Part shown: one piece after another, positions 17,185 to 25,491 of the stretch | Position numbering within the stretch: position 1 is the stretch's first letter | Layout: each line of letters begins with the position of its first letter | Source: Kofleriaceae bacterium | GTDB lineage: Bacteria; Myxococcota_A; Polyangia; Haliangiales; Haliangiaceae | DNA: 33,992 nt | Direction: 5' to 3' | NCBI GenBank assembly: GCA_025357755.1 | Contig: JANXOP010000144.1 | Coordinates: 1-33,992 of the forward strand | Program-made: the position numbers and the translations under genes | The notes under the pieces: model-generated | What the model was told of the DNA's origin: nothing | Database searches by the model: none | What the model saw: only the letters and a program-made list of their open reading frames with translations

Positions 17185-17667
17185 ATGCCTCCCGCGAACA
17201 CGCTAGCCGCCGTCCTCGAGCAGGTGACACGAGCGGGGAGCCTCGACGTACGCCTCGAGGTCCGCGACGAGACGCCACTGATCTGGGCCGTGAGCGAAGG
17301 CTACGTCGACATCGCGTTGACGCTGGTCGAGGCGGGCGCGCTACTCGACGCGCGAAATAGCGATGGCAACACGGCCCTCCTGCGCAGCGCCTGCGAAGGG
17401 CGAACGGAGCTCGCTCGCGTCTTGATCGCGGTCGGCGCGGACCTCGACATCCAGAACAACGACGGTTACTCCGCGCTCATTCTCGCGAAGCGCCGCGGCA
17501 ACCTCGAGATCGCGGCGGCGCTCGTGGCCGCGGGCGCCGAGGATCACCTCGTGACCGAGCTCGGAGCCACCGCCGACCACCCCGGGCACTCGCCGCGTGC
17601 GTGGACCACCGGTCCTCGTCGCGTGCAGCAAGGACACCATCTTCTTCTTCACCGGGCGCTACAATAA
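17185..17667 (+). CDS. Ankyrin-repeat protein
   Basis: A 160-residue protein with three ankyrin repeats, about residues 29-60 (DETPLIWAVSEGYVDIALTL), 61-93 (GNTALLRSACEGRTELARVL) and 94-124 (GYSALILAKRRGNLEIAAAL). It probably acts by protein-protein binding. The last 35 residues are out of character and overlap the next gene by 71 bases in another frame. The true functional end may be near residue 125, or there may be a frameshift joining it to the next gene. Confidence 0.83.
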   Translation: MPPANTLAAVLEQVTRAGSLDVRLEVRDETPLIWAVSEGYVDIALTLVEAGALLDARNSDGNTALLRSACEGRTELARVLIAVGADLDIQNNDGYSALILAKRRGNLEIAAALVAAGAEDHLVTELGATADHPGHSPRAWTTGPRRVQQGHHLLLHRALQ

Positions 17668-18265
17668 TCTCCGCTACTCGACGCTCGCCGAAACGGTCGA
17701 CTTCGATCAGCCCGATGGCGAGGATCGCGATCACAAGTGGTTCGCCCGGTTCGCGTTCCCCGAGATCCATCGCTTCAAGCCCAAGGGCTACCACCACATC
17801 GCGAACTTCGTCGTCGCGAAGGAGCACCGCAAGGCGCACCTGTCGAGCCTGATGCTCGCCGCGATCCGCACGCACTACTCGCGCGATCACCTGCGAGCGC
17901 ACGGTCGTAGCGTCGGTCACGCTCAGCACTTGCTATGCGGGCGCGGCTTCTGGCAGATCGGCGATCCGCCGTGGCTCGCTCGCATGGAGCACCTCGATTT
18001 CTTCTTGCGCCGCGGCGCCGAGAGCTTCTTCATCGAGCACGATTGGGCACCGTTGGCGAAGATCTACGACGCGACCGGCACCGAGCTGACGAACGTCGCG
18101 TTCAACGTGTCGTACGGGCTGCCCGCGCGGTACCTCGAGCAGGCCCCTGCAACCCTTGTCGCCGAGCACGAGCACTTGCTCGACCGAATCCCCGAGGTCC
18201 TCCGGCTGTCGCGCGATCCGCGCGCGAAGCTGCAATACTTTCAAGCGATGTTCGACTTCCTATGA
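17597..18265 (+). CDS. Conserved unknown protein, acetyltransferase-like pattern
   Basis: A 222-residue protein from GTG 17597. The centre, KGYHHIANFVVAKEHRKAHL, SSLMLAAIRTHYSRDHL and GHAQHLLCGRGFWQIGDPPW, has a layout reminiscent of GNAT acyltransferases (a binding-loop-like segment before a helix), but no firm family match was recognised. The final helix region ends AKLQYFQAMFDFL. It overlaps the ankyrin gene at its start and the next gene at its stop (ATGA, 18262-18265), so the three form one translation unit. Function unknown. Confidence 0.72.
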   Translation: MRGPPVLVACSKDTIFFFTGRYNNLRYSTLAETVDFDQPDGEDRDHKWFARFAFPEIHRFKPKGYHHIANFVVAKEHRKAHLSSLMLAAIRTHYSRDHLRAHGRSVGHAQHLLCGRGFWQIGDPPWLARMEHLDFFLRRGAESFFIEHDWAPLAKIYDATGTELTNVAFNVSYGLPARYLEQAPATLVAEHEHLLDRIPEVLRLSRDPRAKLQYFQAMFDFL

Positions 18266-19125
18266 ACCTCACCTATCTCCGACGGGACCACACGATCGCG
18301 GATCAGCTCGTCGCGCCGTTCACCGGCGAAGGCGCGTACCACGGCTCGACGAAGAAGCGCGTGCCAAGGCCGCAGGCGTCGCAGGCGCCGATCGTCGACG
18401 AGATGCGGCCGACCACTATGACCGAGTATCCGGTCGAGGCGCACCGCCCGATCGCCTCGTTCACGCCCACGTTCCCGAACGTGTACGAGATCGTCGACAC
18501 GCTCTCGCCGCCGAGCCAAGAAGAGATTCGCGCCGACGGCACGACCTTCGTCTGGTGTCCGTTCGAGCTCGCCGAAACCGTCGCCGGGCCACTCACGAAG
18601 CGCGTGCTCGCTGCGATGCGCGCGCACCTCGTCGGTGACAAGCGCTACGTGTATGTCGATTCGAAGATCCAGTATCTCGAATCCGGGGATGTGCCCGTCG
18701 ACAGCCAGCACTGGCACGTCGATGGGAGCGTCGTCGCGCGCGGGCCCGCGGTCGAGGCGCTCGGTCACAGCCTGGTCCACGACATGAAGGCGCGATTCAC
18801 GGCGACGGCGTCGCCGCGGTACCTGGCCTATCAGTCGTCGCACCACTGCGCGACGCTGTTCATCACGGAGCCCGTGACCCTCTCGCTGCCCGAGCTGATC
18901 CCGAACTTCGATGCGCTCGATGCCTCCGTGCGCGCGCTCGATCCCCCCGCGATCGAGCAACCCGCGGGTTCGATCGTCCGCACCGATGGCCGGTCGCTCC
19001 ACCGCGCGCGCGCTGCCGTGCGCGCCGGCTGGCGGCTGTGGATCCGTGTGGTCGAGACGGATCGCCAGGTCGAGCTCGAGACCTCGATCGTCGAGTGCTA
19101 CAATACCGTGTTCCGACCCGAGTAA
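18262..19125 (+). CDS. 2-oxoglutarate/Fe(II) dioxygenase-like protein
   Basis: A 287-residue protein with ATG in the ATGA overlap with the upstream gene. The metal triad pattern is His152-x-Asp154 in QHWHVDGS and His247 in SLHRAR, followed by a downstream Arg region AGWRLWIRV that could bind 2-oxoglutarate carboxylate. This order fits the double-stranded beta-helix oxygenases (phytanoyl-like). It likely hydroxylates a protein or small molecule. It is last in the cassette; the retron RNA starts 27 bases downstream. The identification relies on motif placement only. Confidence 0.72.
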   Translation: MNLTYLRRDHTIADQLVAPFTGEGAYHGSTKKRVPRPQASQAPIVDEMRPTTMTEYPVEAHRPIASFTPTFPNVYEIVDTLSPPSQEEIRADGTTFVWCPFELAETVAGPLTKRVLAAMRAHLVGDKRYVYVDSKIQYLESGDVPVDSQHWHVDGSVVARGPAVEALGHSLVHDMKARFTATASPRYLAYQSSHHCATLFITEPVTLSLPELIPNFDALDASVRALDPPAIEQPAGSIVRTDGRSLHRARAAVRAGWRLWIRVVETDRQVELETSIVECYNTVFRPE

Positions 19126-19152
19126 GAACTGGAGTCGGTGTAGGCTGCGCCG

Positions 19153-19169
19153 GTGCGGCGGCGTTTCAA
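19153..19169 (+). repeat. Retron a1 arm
   Basis: Sequence GTGCGGCGGCGTTTCAA. It is complementary to the a2 arm with 15 Watson-Crick and two G-U pairs, forming the stalk that positions the branching G. Confidence 0.85.
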
Positions 19170-19293
19170 GCGGATGAAGAGCGTGCTCTTCGTTGCTCTG
19201 CGGTTACCGCAGAGGCTGGATTCGAGATGCTGAGATCGACGGACGTCCCGCACTGCGCGAAGCGCAGGAACGGACGCGCCAAGACGAGACAGG

Positions 19294-19310
19294 TTGGAAC
19301 GTCGCCGCAC
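19294..19310 (+). repeat. Retron a2 arm
   Basis: Sequence TTGGAACGTCGCCGCAC, the inverted partner of a1, located just before the RT start codon. Confidence 0.85.
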
Positions 19311-19315
19311 ACTTC

Positions 19316-20665
19316 ATGACGTCGATGTCCAAGTTGCAGCACGCGCTGGCATCGGCACTCGTCGATGCGCCGTGGGATCGCGCCGCGCTCGCCGCGCGCA
19401 TCGTTCATGTCGTTGGTACGAGCGAGCGGTGGATCCACGAGCTCGCCGACGACCCGGTGCACGAATTGGCGAGCTCGGCGGACGCGCCCGGGGACGACTT
19501 CGATCCTGACGACGATGCCGCGTCCGACGAGCTGATCGATACGTACGGGCGGCTCGCCGCGTGGCTCGGGCGCCAGCCCGCCTTGGCCAAGGCGCTCCGC
19601 GCGGGCGTGCGAGTGGTTCGCCCGTGGATCGAGCCCGACGAGATGCGCGAGTCGCGGTGGGCCGTCCCCGCGTTACCCACCACCGGTGAGCTCGCGCGGT
19701 GGCTCGGCGTCTCGCATGCGCGCCTCGAGATCCTCGCCGACCAGTGGAACCTCTCGCGTGATTCGATCGATCCGCGGGCCCGCCACTATCGCTACACGTG
19801 GCTGCCGAAACGCACAGGCGGACATCGCCTGCTCGAGGCCCCGAAACCGACGCTACGTGGGATCCAGCGGTACCTGCTCGACGACATCGTCGCGCGGATC
19901 CCGCCACACGCCGCGGCGCACGGGTTTCGCACCGGGCACTCGGTGCGGACGTTCGCGCAGCCCCACGTGGGGCGCGAGGTCGTGATGCGCCTCGATCTCC
20001 ACGCGTTCTTCACCTCGATCACCGCGCCGCGCGTCGCGGCGGTCTTTCGCGCCGCCGGCTATCCCTTCTCGATCGCCGGGGTGCTCGCGGCACTCTGTAC
20101 GCACGCGCCACCGCACGACGTGATCGGATCGGCGCCCTCGCCCCAGGATCGCCGCCGGATGGCAGCTCGTCATCTGCCGCAAGGTGCACCGACGTCCGGC
20201 GCGCTCGCGAACCTTGTCGCGCATCACTTCGACGTGCGCGTCGCCGCACTCGCTGCCACGCTCGGCGCGAGCTACACGCGCTACGCGGACGATCTCGCGA
20301 TCTCGGGTCCTCGTTCACTCGCTCGTGCCGCCACGACGCTGATTCCACGCATCGGAGCGATCGCGATCGAAGAAGGCTTCGCGCTCAACTTCCGGAAGAC
20401 GCGCGTCATGAAGTCGTCGACGCGCCAGCGCCTGACGGGCCTTGTCGTCAACGAACGCCTCGCGATCGCACGCGCGGATCTCGAGGAACTTCGCGCGATC
20501 CTTCACAACTGCGTGCGCTTCGGACCGCACTCACAGAACCGCGCCAACGTGCCGGACTTTCGCGCGCACCTGCAGGGCCGCGTGTCGTGGGTGACCTCGA
20601 TCGACGCGAACAAGGGCGGCCGACTCGCGGCGCAGCTCGCGAGCGTCCAGTGGCCAACACCGTGA
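19316..20665 (+). CDS. Retron reverse transcriptase
   Basis: A 449-residue RT. An N-terminal extension of about 155 residues precedes the palm and fingers, a layout like the long myxobacterial retron RTs. The motifs are AAHGFRTGHSV before motif X (here FAQPH instead of the usual NAxxH), catalytic Asp227 in LDLHAFFTSI, PQGAPTSGALANL, and YADD (Tyr323-Asp326) with both Asp. The retron-specific VTG position reads LTG (374-375) in RLTGLVVN. It acts with the msr-msd RNA to make branched RNA-DNA. The start at 19316 is chosen because upstream codons lie inside the msr-msd element. The lipoprotein gene begins 25 bases downstream; no conventional toxin effector is adjacent. Confidence 0.94.
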   Translation: MTSMSKLQHALASALVDAPWDRAALAARIVHVVGTSERWIHELADDPVHELASSADAPGDDFDPDDDAASDELIDTYGRLAAWLGRQPALAKALRAGVRVVRPWIEPDEMRESRWAVPALPTTGELARWLGVSHARLEILADQWNLSRDSIDPRARHYRYTWLPKRTGGHRLLEAPKPTLRGIQRYLLDDIVARIPPHAAAHGFRTGHSVRTFAQPHVGREVVMRLDLHAFFTSITAPRVAAVFRAAGYPFSIAGVLAALCTHAPPHDVIGSAPSPQDRRRMAARHLPQGAPTSGALANLVAHHFDVRVAALAATLGASYTRYADDLAISGPRSLARAATTLIPRIGAIAIEEGFALNFRKTRVMKSSTRQRLTGLVVNERLAIARADLEELRAILHNCVRFGPHSQNRANVPDFRAHLQGRVSWVTSIDANKGGRLAAQLASVQWPTP

Positions 20666-20690
20666 CGAGCTCGACGTGTTACTGAACCGC

Positions 20691-21401
20691 ATGAGCAAGC
20701 TCTTGTGGATCATGCTTCTCGCCGGTGGGTGCAAGAACAACGAGAAGGCCAGTCCACCAGCGGCGCCGGTCATCGGATCGGCAGCGGCTCCCATCAGTGG
20801 TGACAGTGCGGTTCCCGCGACGCCTCCGGTCGGCAGCGGCGTGTCGACGAACGAGCGCCAGGTTACCGCGTTCGATGGAGTCGAGCTCGTCGGCTCGATC
20901 GATGTCGAGGTCACGGTGGGTGGTGCGCAGCGCGTCCAGATCGAGGCGAGTCCCGAGCTCGTGCCGCTCGTCACCACCGAGGTCAAAGGGCAGACGCTGG
21001 TCGTCAGCACGAAACCGGAGTTTCGGGGCGGCAACGTCGTGGTGCGGGTCGCGATGCCGTCGCTCGTCCTCGCACGGCTGGGAGGTTCGGGCAACGTGCA
21101 CCTCGAGAGCGTGCACGCCGAGGACCTCTCGCTAGAGGTCTCGGGATCGGGAAACCTCGACGCGCGGGGCACCGCACGGCATCTGAAGATCACGGTGACC
21201 GGATCGGGTGAGCTACGTGCGAAGGCGCTGACTGCCGAAGCTGCCGACGTTACAAGCACCGGGTCGGGAAGCGTCGAAGTCGCAGCGACCGCGTCGCTCG
21301 GTGCAGAGCTCACGGGCTCGGGTTCGGTCCGCTACTTCGGCAACCCGCCGAAGGTGACCAAGCACGTCACCGGCAGCGGAGCGATCGAAGCTGGCGGCTA
21401 A
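20691..21401 (+). CDS. GIN-domain (DUF2807) lipoprotein
   Basis: A 236-residue lipoprotein with signal MSKLLWIMLLAGGC, lipidated at Cys14. A Pro/Ala linker is followed by a right-handed beta-helix of the head-GIN (DUF2807) type, shown by repeated GSGN/GSGS turns (LARLGGSGNVHLE, LEVSGSGNLDARG, TVTGSGELRAK, VTSTGSGSVEV, ELTGSGSVRYFG). It would sit on the outer membrane as an adhesin or sensor-like surface domain. It lies close behind the RT on the same strand, but no functional link to retrons is known. Confidence 0.85.
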   Translation: MSKLLWIMLLAGGCKNNEKASPPAAPVIGSAAAPISGDSAVPATPPVGSGVSTNERQVTAFDGVELVGSIDVEVTVGGAQRVQIEASPELVPLVTTEVKGQTLVVSTKPEFRGGNVVVRVAMPSLVLARLGGSGNVHLESVHAEDLSLEVSGSGNLDARGTARHLKITVTGSGELRAKALTAEAADVTSTGSGSVEVAATASLGAELTGSGSVRYFGNPPKVTKHVTGSGAIEAGG

Positions 21402-21413
21402 CGGGATTTCGTT

Positions 21414-21624
21414 TCAGCGCCACCGCAGCTTGTACGCGACGATCTGGCCGAAGCAGTCTGCGGCCGCATAGCAGCGACGCAGCGCTTCGGACCACGAGTC
21501 GCTGGAACAGTTCTCGATGACGCCAGGCCGCATCCGTGAGTGCGGCCGAGGCGACGTGCCCGAGCTCGTCGAGCGTCAATTCCTCGATCATGAGATCCGC
21601 GACGTGAGTCCCGACGGAGGCCAC
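21414..21624 (-). pseudogene. Small gene with a frameshift
   Basis: From GTG 21624 the first frame reads MASVGTHVADLMIEELTLDE and continues to TDAAWRHRELFQ. After about 21505 the coding-like continuation is in the next frame: SDSWSEALRRCYAAADCFGQ then IVAYKLRWR and a TGA at 21414-21416. Joined by a +1 shift this makes about 69 residues of plausible helical protein. No homologue was recognised, so this may be a dead gene or sequence error. Confidence 0.38.
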
Positions 21625-21663
21625 GTGCGCCTTCGAGGCGACGTATAGTCACACCGAGGTCTC

Positions 21664-22332
21664 GTGCACGGTCCCGGTTCACGCAACAAGCTGTCGCCGA
21701 CGCATGCGCGCTATTACGCTGACGACACCGTGCTCGATGCACTCGGACGCGCGATCTGCGCCGTCGACTGCCTGCCACGCAAGGAGCTTCACGAGGCGTG
21801 GGAGATGGCCGCGCGGATCCATACGTGGCTCGCAGGCGAGACGGTCGTGCGCGTGGTCGACCTCTGCGCCGGTTACGGCTTGCTTGCCCAGGTGTTCCTG
21901 CTCCAAGGCAACGATCCCCGCGCCACAGCTGTCGCTGTCGACACTCACCCCGCGAAGAACTACGTGCTGGTCCACGACGCCGTCGTCGCCGCGTTTCCGA
22001 TCCTTGCCGGCCGTGTCACGTTCGAGCGGGCGCGCCTCGAGGACGTCACGCTCGGCACGGGTGACGTCATCGTCTCGTCCCATGCCTGCGGGTCGCTCTC
22101 CGATACCGTGCTGAGTCGAGCCGCCGCGCTGGGCGCACGCGTCGCCCTCATGCCCTGCTGCCACCGGACGAGGCGTCGTACCGATCTCGTCGGCCAGGCG
22201 GATCCTGCCGCGATGATCGACCACGAGCGCACGATGTGGCTCGTCGAGCGCGGCTACGACGTGTTCGTCGACGCGATTCCGGCGACCGTGAGCGGTAAGA
22301 ACCGGCTGCTGCTCGGACGACCACGTTCGTGA
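21664..22332 (+). CDS. Class I SAM-dependent methyltransferase-like protein
   Basis: A 222-residue protein with GTG start and GAGG 5 bases upstream. Motif I is VVDLCAGYGLLAQ (the SAM-binding glycine loop), motif II AVAVDTHPAK and motif IV VIVSSHACGSLSD. A later LMPCCHRTRRRTD has vicinal cysteines near the expected active site. It may methylate a small molecule or RNA. It is convergent with the repeat-protein gene (6 bases between the stops). Confidence 0.8.
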   Translation: MHGPGSRNKLSPTHARYYADDTVLDALGRAICAVDCLPRKELHEAWEMAARIHTWLAGETVVRVVDLCAGYGLLAQVFLLQGNDPRATAVAVDTHPAKNYVLVHDAVVAAFPILAGRVTFERARLEDVTLGTGDVIVSSHACGSLSDTVLSRAAALGARVALMPCCHRTRRRTDLVGQADPAAMIDHERTMWLVERGYDVFVDAIPATVSGKNRLLLGRPRS

Positions 22333-22338
22333 CCTGGT

Positions 22339-24768
22339 CTAGCCAGGTAACTCGACCCCTATCGTTTGCTCGGCGGGTCCGGCGAGGACGCGAACGGGCG
22401 TGCTGTAGACCTTCATCGAGGCGCGGTCCCTGTGCACCTGCTGCATGGTCTGTGGATCGCGCGGGCTTCCCGCGAGCGGCATCACGCACACGGTGTACTC
22501 ACCTGGAACCAAGCGCTCGAACGTAGGCACCGCGTCGCCGGTCCAGTCGGCACGTCCGTGGATGCTGGCGACGAACTGCGCCATCAGCTCCGGATAGGTT
22601 CTGAATGCCACCGTGCCGCGGAACAGATAGAGGCTCGCTCCGGGGGGCGCGGGCGTCATGACCACCGAGAGATCGACCGTCCCCGCGGGAACGTCGATCG
22701 CGATCGCGGTCCGCGTGCCGGCCTCGACGACGACCGTCGTCTCGTACACGCCGTCGCTGTGATCCGCGAAGATCTGAACGCGCAGCGACACTGGACCTAC
22801 CGGCAGCCTCGGCATCACGAACGCACCGTCCTTGTCGGTCACGGCGATGGCGAGCGGCGGCGATCCGGCGTCGACCGAACCGCGGAGCGGCTGCGTGCCT
22901 CGGGTCACCGTACCCGCGATCGAGCCGCACTCGAGCAGCGTGAGGGTGATCGGCTCTCGCGCGGCCACCGCGAGGCTGCGACCGTACGCCGGGTGATCTG
23001 CGCCGACCACGATCCGCGATGACGCGGTTGGAATCTCGGCGATCGCGAAGGCGCCGGCCGCATCGGTCAAGGCGCACGAGGGATCGAGCGTCGCATCGAA
23101 CCGTCCGATGTTGCCGAACAGGCCGTAGTCTCGCAGCATCACGCTCGCCCCCGCGACGGTGCGGCCAGCGGAATCGACGACCGTCCCTGTCAGCGTTCGG
23201 CCTCGCTCGAGGATGATCGTCCCGACGTCGCAGCTCGCACCCGCCTCGATCTCGACATTCACCCTCGGCGCTGCCAGCAGCCCCCGGCGGATGCACACGC
23301 CATAGCTGCCTGGCTTCAGCTCGCGCAGGTCGAACGCGCCGTGCTCGCCCGGCAGACCCGTCACGATCTCGTACCCCGCGAACAGGTCGACCTCGAAGTT
23401 CTCGACGAGCTCGCCGGTATCGGCGTACGTGACGGTGCCCGTGATGCGGCTCGGACGCGGCCTGACGAGCTGCACCTCGGTGTTGCCCGTCATCACACTC
23501 GCGATGGCCGGCGAGTCGATGCCAGCCGCGAACAGCTTTGGTAGCCCCGAGTTCGGGGAGGGGAAAAAGGCGCCCGCCCAGATCCCGTATTCACCCACGG
23601 GCAGATCGCGGACCGAGAACTCGCCGCGGGCGTTCGCGCGCGTCGACGTCGCGATCGTAGGAAAGTCCTGCATCATCTTGGCCTTGAGCAGTCCCTCTGG
23701 GAGTGGCAGGCGCTCGCGCGCGACCGCGTTGACGACGACGTTCGCGACGGGCGCGCCCGTGTCATCGACAACGACGCCGGCGACCCCGCTCGTATCGATC
23801 CGCCGGACCACGAGCACTTGTCCTCCCGACGGCTCGACGATCACGTCGTCGCTGACCACGTCCGCCGACGCAGCACAGACGACCGCGACATCGTCCTCCG
23901 CGCCCGTGATCCCGATCGTATGCGGCAAGCCGCGAATCTCGAACGCGCCGTTCAAATCGCTCGTGGCAAAGAACCATCGCCTCGAGGACGATGAGGACGA
24001 TAGCGTGTCGAGACAGACGCGAGCCCGTGCGACGGGCTTGCCACCGGCGTCGACGACGTGACCGGCGTAGACCCTACCCGGCTTCATCGCGATCTCGAGA
24101 TCCGCGATCACTCGATCGACATCGATCGGTCCACACCTCGTCGGCGCGTGCTCGCCATCGGTCACGAAGAAGTAGTGGAGGCCGACAGCCGACGGGATCG
24201 TGAAGGCGCCCGCGTGGTCGGTGATCACTCCCGCTTGATCCAGCCCCATATCTGACCGCGCGCAGACGCGTGCGTTCGCGATCGGAGCTCCCGCGTCGGA
24301 GACAACCCGCCCACTGACCGCGAACCCTTCGCGCAGCACGATCGTGTCGGCCACCGAAACGCGACGAGGCGCATAGCCCGCTGCCGTGATCTCGAGCTCG
24401 CCCTCCCTCGGGTGCGTGGTGATGCGTGCCCTTCCCTTCGCATCGGTGGCCACCACGTGATCGCTGCCGATCACCCGCAGGGCTGCGTTCGCGATCGGCA
24501 CACGCGACGCATCGACGACGGTGACCATCACGTGCCGCTCCTCGTTCAGCTCGATCACCAGGGGCTCGCTGTGTGCCGTCACACGGATCACTCGCGAACC
24601 GATCAGATCGCCAGCCTGCGCGCGAACCTCGTAGCTGCGCTCGAGCAGGTTCTCGATCGCGAACCCGCCATCGCGATCGCTCGTGACCGCGTTCGATTCG
24701 ATCCACACGCTGGCGCCGACAACCGCGTGTCCCTCGGCGTCGACGACCTGCCCGACAAGACGATGCAT
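22339..24768 (-). CDS. Carboxypeptidase-regulatory-like repeat protein
   Basis: An 809-residue protein made of about eight successive beta-sandwich units of the CarboxypepD_reg type. Each begins like GQVVDAEGHAVVGASVWIES, VSGRVVSDAGAPIANARV, VAGVVVDDTGAPVANVVV or LTGTVVDSAGRTVAGASV and ends DxxGAFxIxxLP. It has no enzymatic motif. Such proteins are usually exported, yet translation from the ATG at 24768 has no signal peptide and begins straight in the first unit. An upstream start was not found. It likely acts as a surface or scaffold protein if exported by another route. Confidence 0.82.
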   Translation of the reverse strand: MHRLVGQVVDAEGHAVVGASVWIESNAVTSDRDGGFAIENLLERSYEVRAQAGDLIGSRVIRVTAHSEPLVIELNEERHVMVTVVDASRVPIANAALRVIGSDHVVATDAKGRARITTHPREGELEITAAGYAPRRVSVADTIVLREGFAVSGRVVSDAGAPIANARVCARSDMGLDQAGVITDHAGAFTIPSAVGLHYFFVTDGEHAPTRCGPIDVDRVIADLEIAMKPGRVYAGHVVDAGGKPVARARVCLDTLSSSSSSRRWFFATSDLNGAFEIRGLPHTIGITGAEDDVAVVCAASADVVSDDVIVEPSGGQVLVVRRIDTSGVAGVVVDDTGAPVANVVVNAVARERLPLPEGLLKAKMMQDFPTIATSTRANARGEFSVRDLPVGEYGIWAGAFFPSPNSGLPKLFAAGIDSPAIASVMTGNTEVQLVRPRPSRITGTVTYADTGELVENFEVDLFAGYEIVTGLPGEHGAFDLRELKPGSYGVCIRRGLLAAPRVNVEIEAGASCDVGTIILERGRTLTGTVVDSAGRTVAGASVMLRDYGLFGNIGRFDATLDPSCALTDAAGAFAIAEIPTASSRIVVGADHPAYGRSLAVAAREPITLTLLECGSIAGTVTRGTQPLRGSVDAGSPPLAIAVTDKDGAFVMPRLPVGPVSLRVQIFADHSDGVYETTVVVEAGTRTAIAIDVPAGTVDLSVVMTPAPPGASLYLFRGTVAFRTYPELMAQFVASIHGRADWTGDAVPTFERLVPGEYTVCVMPLAGSPRDPQTMQQVHRDRASMKVYSTPVRVLAGPAEQTIGVELPG

Positions 24769-24916
24769 GACCCAAAGTGTAGCGGAGGCGCACTCGCGCG
24801 ACCTGCGCGAGGTGCTGCTCCTGTTCCCTCGTTTCATGCGCCACGTGCCAGTAGCCTGACACAGGCTCCGATCTGCTCGCGAGCGGGGACCACTTCGCGC
24901 GCACTCTGGCGGCTGG

Positions 24917-25426
24917 CTACCGTTGCTGTGGGATGCGGTTCTCGAAGTCGATCCACACGCGGGGATCATGCCGGCAGTCGTAGGCGCGGCATGCACCGGG
25001 CCGGTGGTCGTAGACGGTGCACGCGCCGGCGGCGTCCATGCAGATGCACCGCCCTTCGACCCGCGGGAGCATGTACGGCTGGTCGAGCTCGAAGGGGAGC
25101 TTGCGCTCGGCGACGTCCTGCGCGGACAGAGACACGTCGAACGAGCAGCAACGCGCGCCGCACAGCGGGATCCGCGCGGCGCAGTCGATATCGGGGCTCG
25201 CGAGCGCGTACTTGTCGCGGAACATCGCGAGCTGGACCTTCGACTTCTCGCCGCGGATCTTGGCCGCGAGCTGCTTGAACCGCGGCGGCAGCTGGCCGCG
25301 CAAGATCATCACATCGATCAGCCACTCGACGCGCGCCGCAAGGTCGGCGTGATCGGGGCGCGCAGCGAGCTGGTCGGCGAGCGTCTCGAGCTCGCGCACG
25401 AGGTCTGGCGACGGCTCGTCGGGCAT
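24917..25426 (-). CDS. YkgJ-family cysteine-cluster protein
   Basis: A 169-residue protein. The C-terminal half has the cysteine pattern CAARIPLCGARCC, then CICMD..GAC, and finally YDHRPGACRAYDC, typical of the YkgJ/Fe-S or zinc cluster family (PF03692). The N terminus is helical. The metal is either an Fe-S cluster or zinc. Only 65 bases separate it from the upstream TIM-barrel-like gene on the same strand, so they may form an operon. Role unknown. Confidence 0.85.
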   Translation of the reverse strand: MPDEPSPDLVRELETLADQLAARPDHADLAARVEWLIDVMILRGQLPPRFKQLAAKIRGEKSKVQLAMFRDKYALASPDIDCAARIPLCGARCCSFDVSLSAQDVAERKLPFELDQPYMLPRVEGRCICMDAAGACTVYDHRPGACRAYDCRHDPRVWIDFENRIPQQR

Positions 25427-25491
25427 ACCCGAGCTTACTTCGTCACGAAGGGGACGGCGCGCTGTGGCGCATGGCTGATTGATGGGCGCGG

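Larger units (their letters stand above)
19153..19310 (+). ncRNA. Retron msr-msd RNA
   Basis: A 158-base RNA flanked by complementary arms a1 (19153-19169) and a2 (19294-19310). They pair over 17 positions with two G-U wobbles. After a1 comes the candidate branching guanosine G19170 in AAGCG. Two msr hairpins follow: GAAGAG-CGTG-CTCTTC (19176-19191) and CTCTGCGG-TTA-CCGCAGAG (19196-19214). The msd segment (about 19215-19293) contains a long hairpin: CTGCGC-GAA-GCGCAG (19253-19267) inside CGTCC/GGACG (19244-19248 with 19272-19276). It ends 5 bases before the RT ATG. This is the template and primer RNA from which the RT makes msDNA. Confidence 0.85.

Noticed and set aside
19193-19315. Longer RT start at 19193
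   Set aside because: These codons fall inside the msr-msd RNA, with a strong hairpin and the a2 arm.
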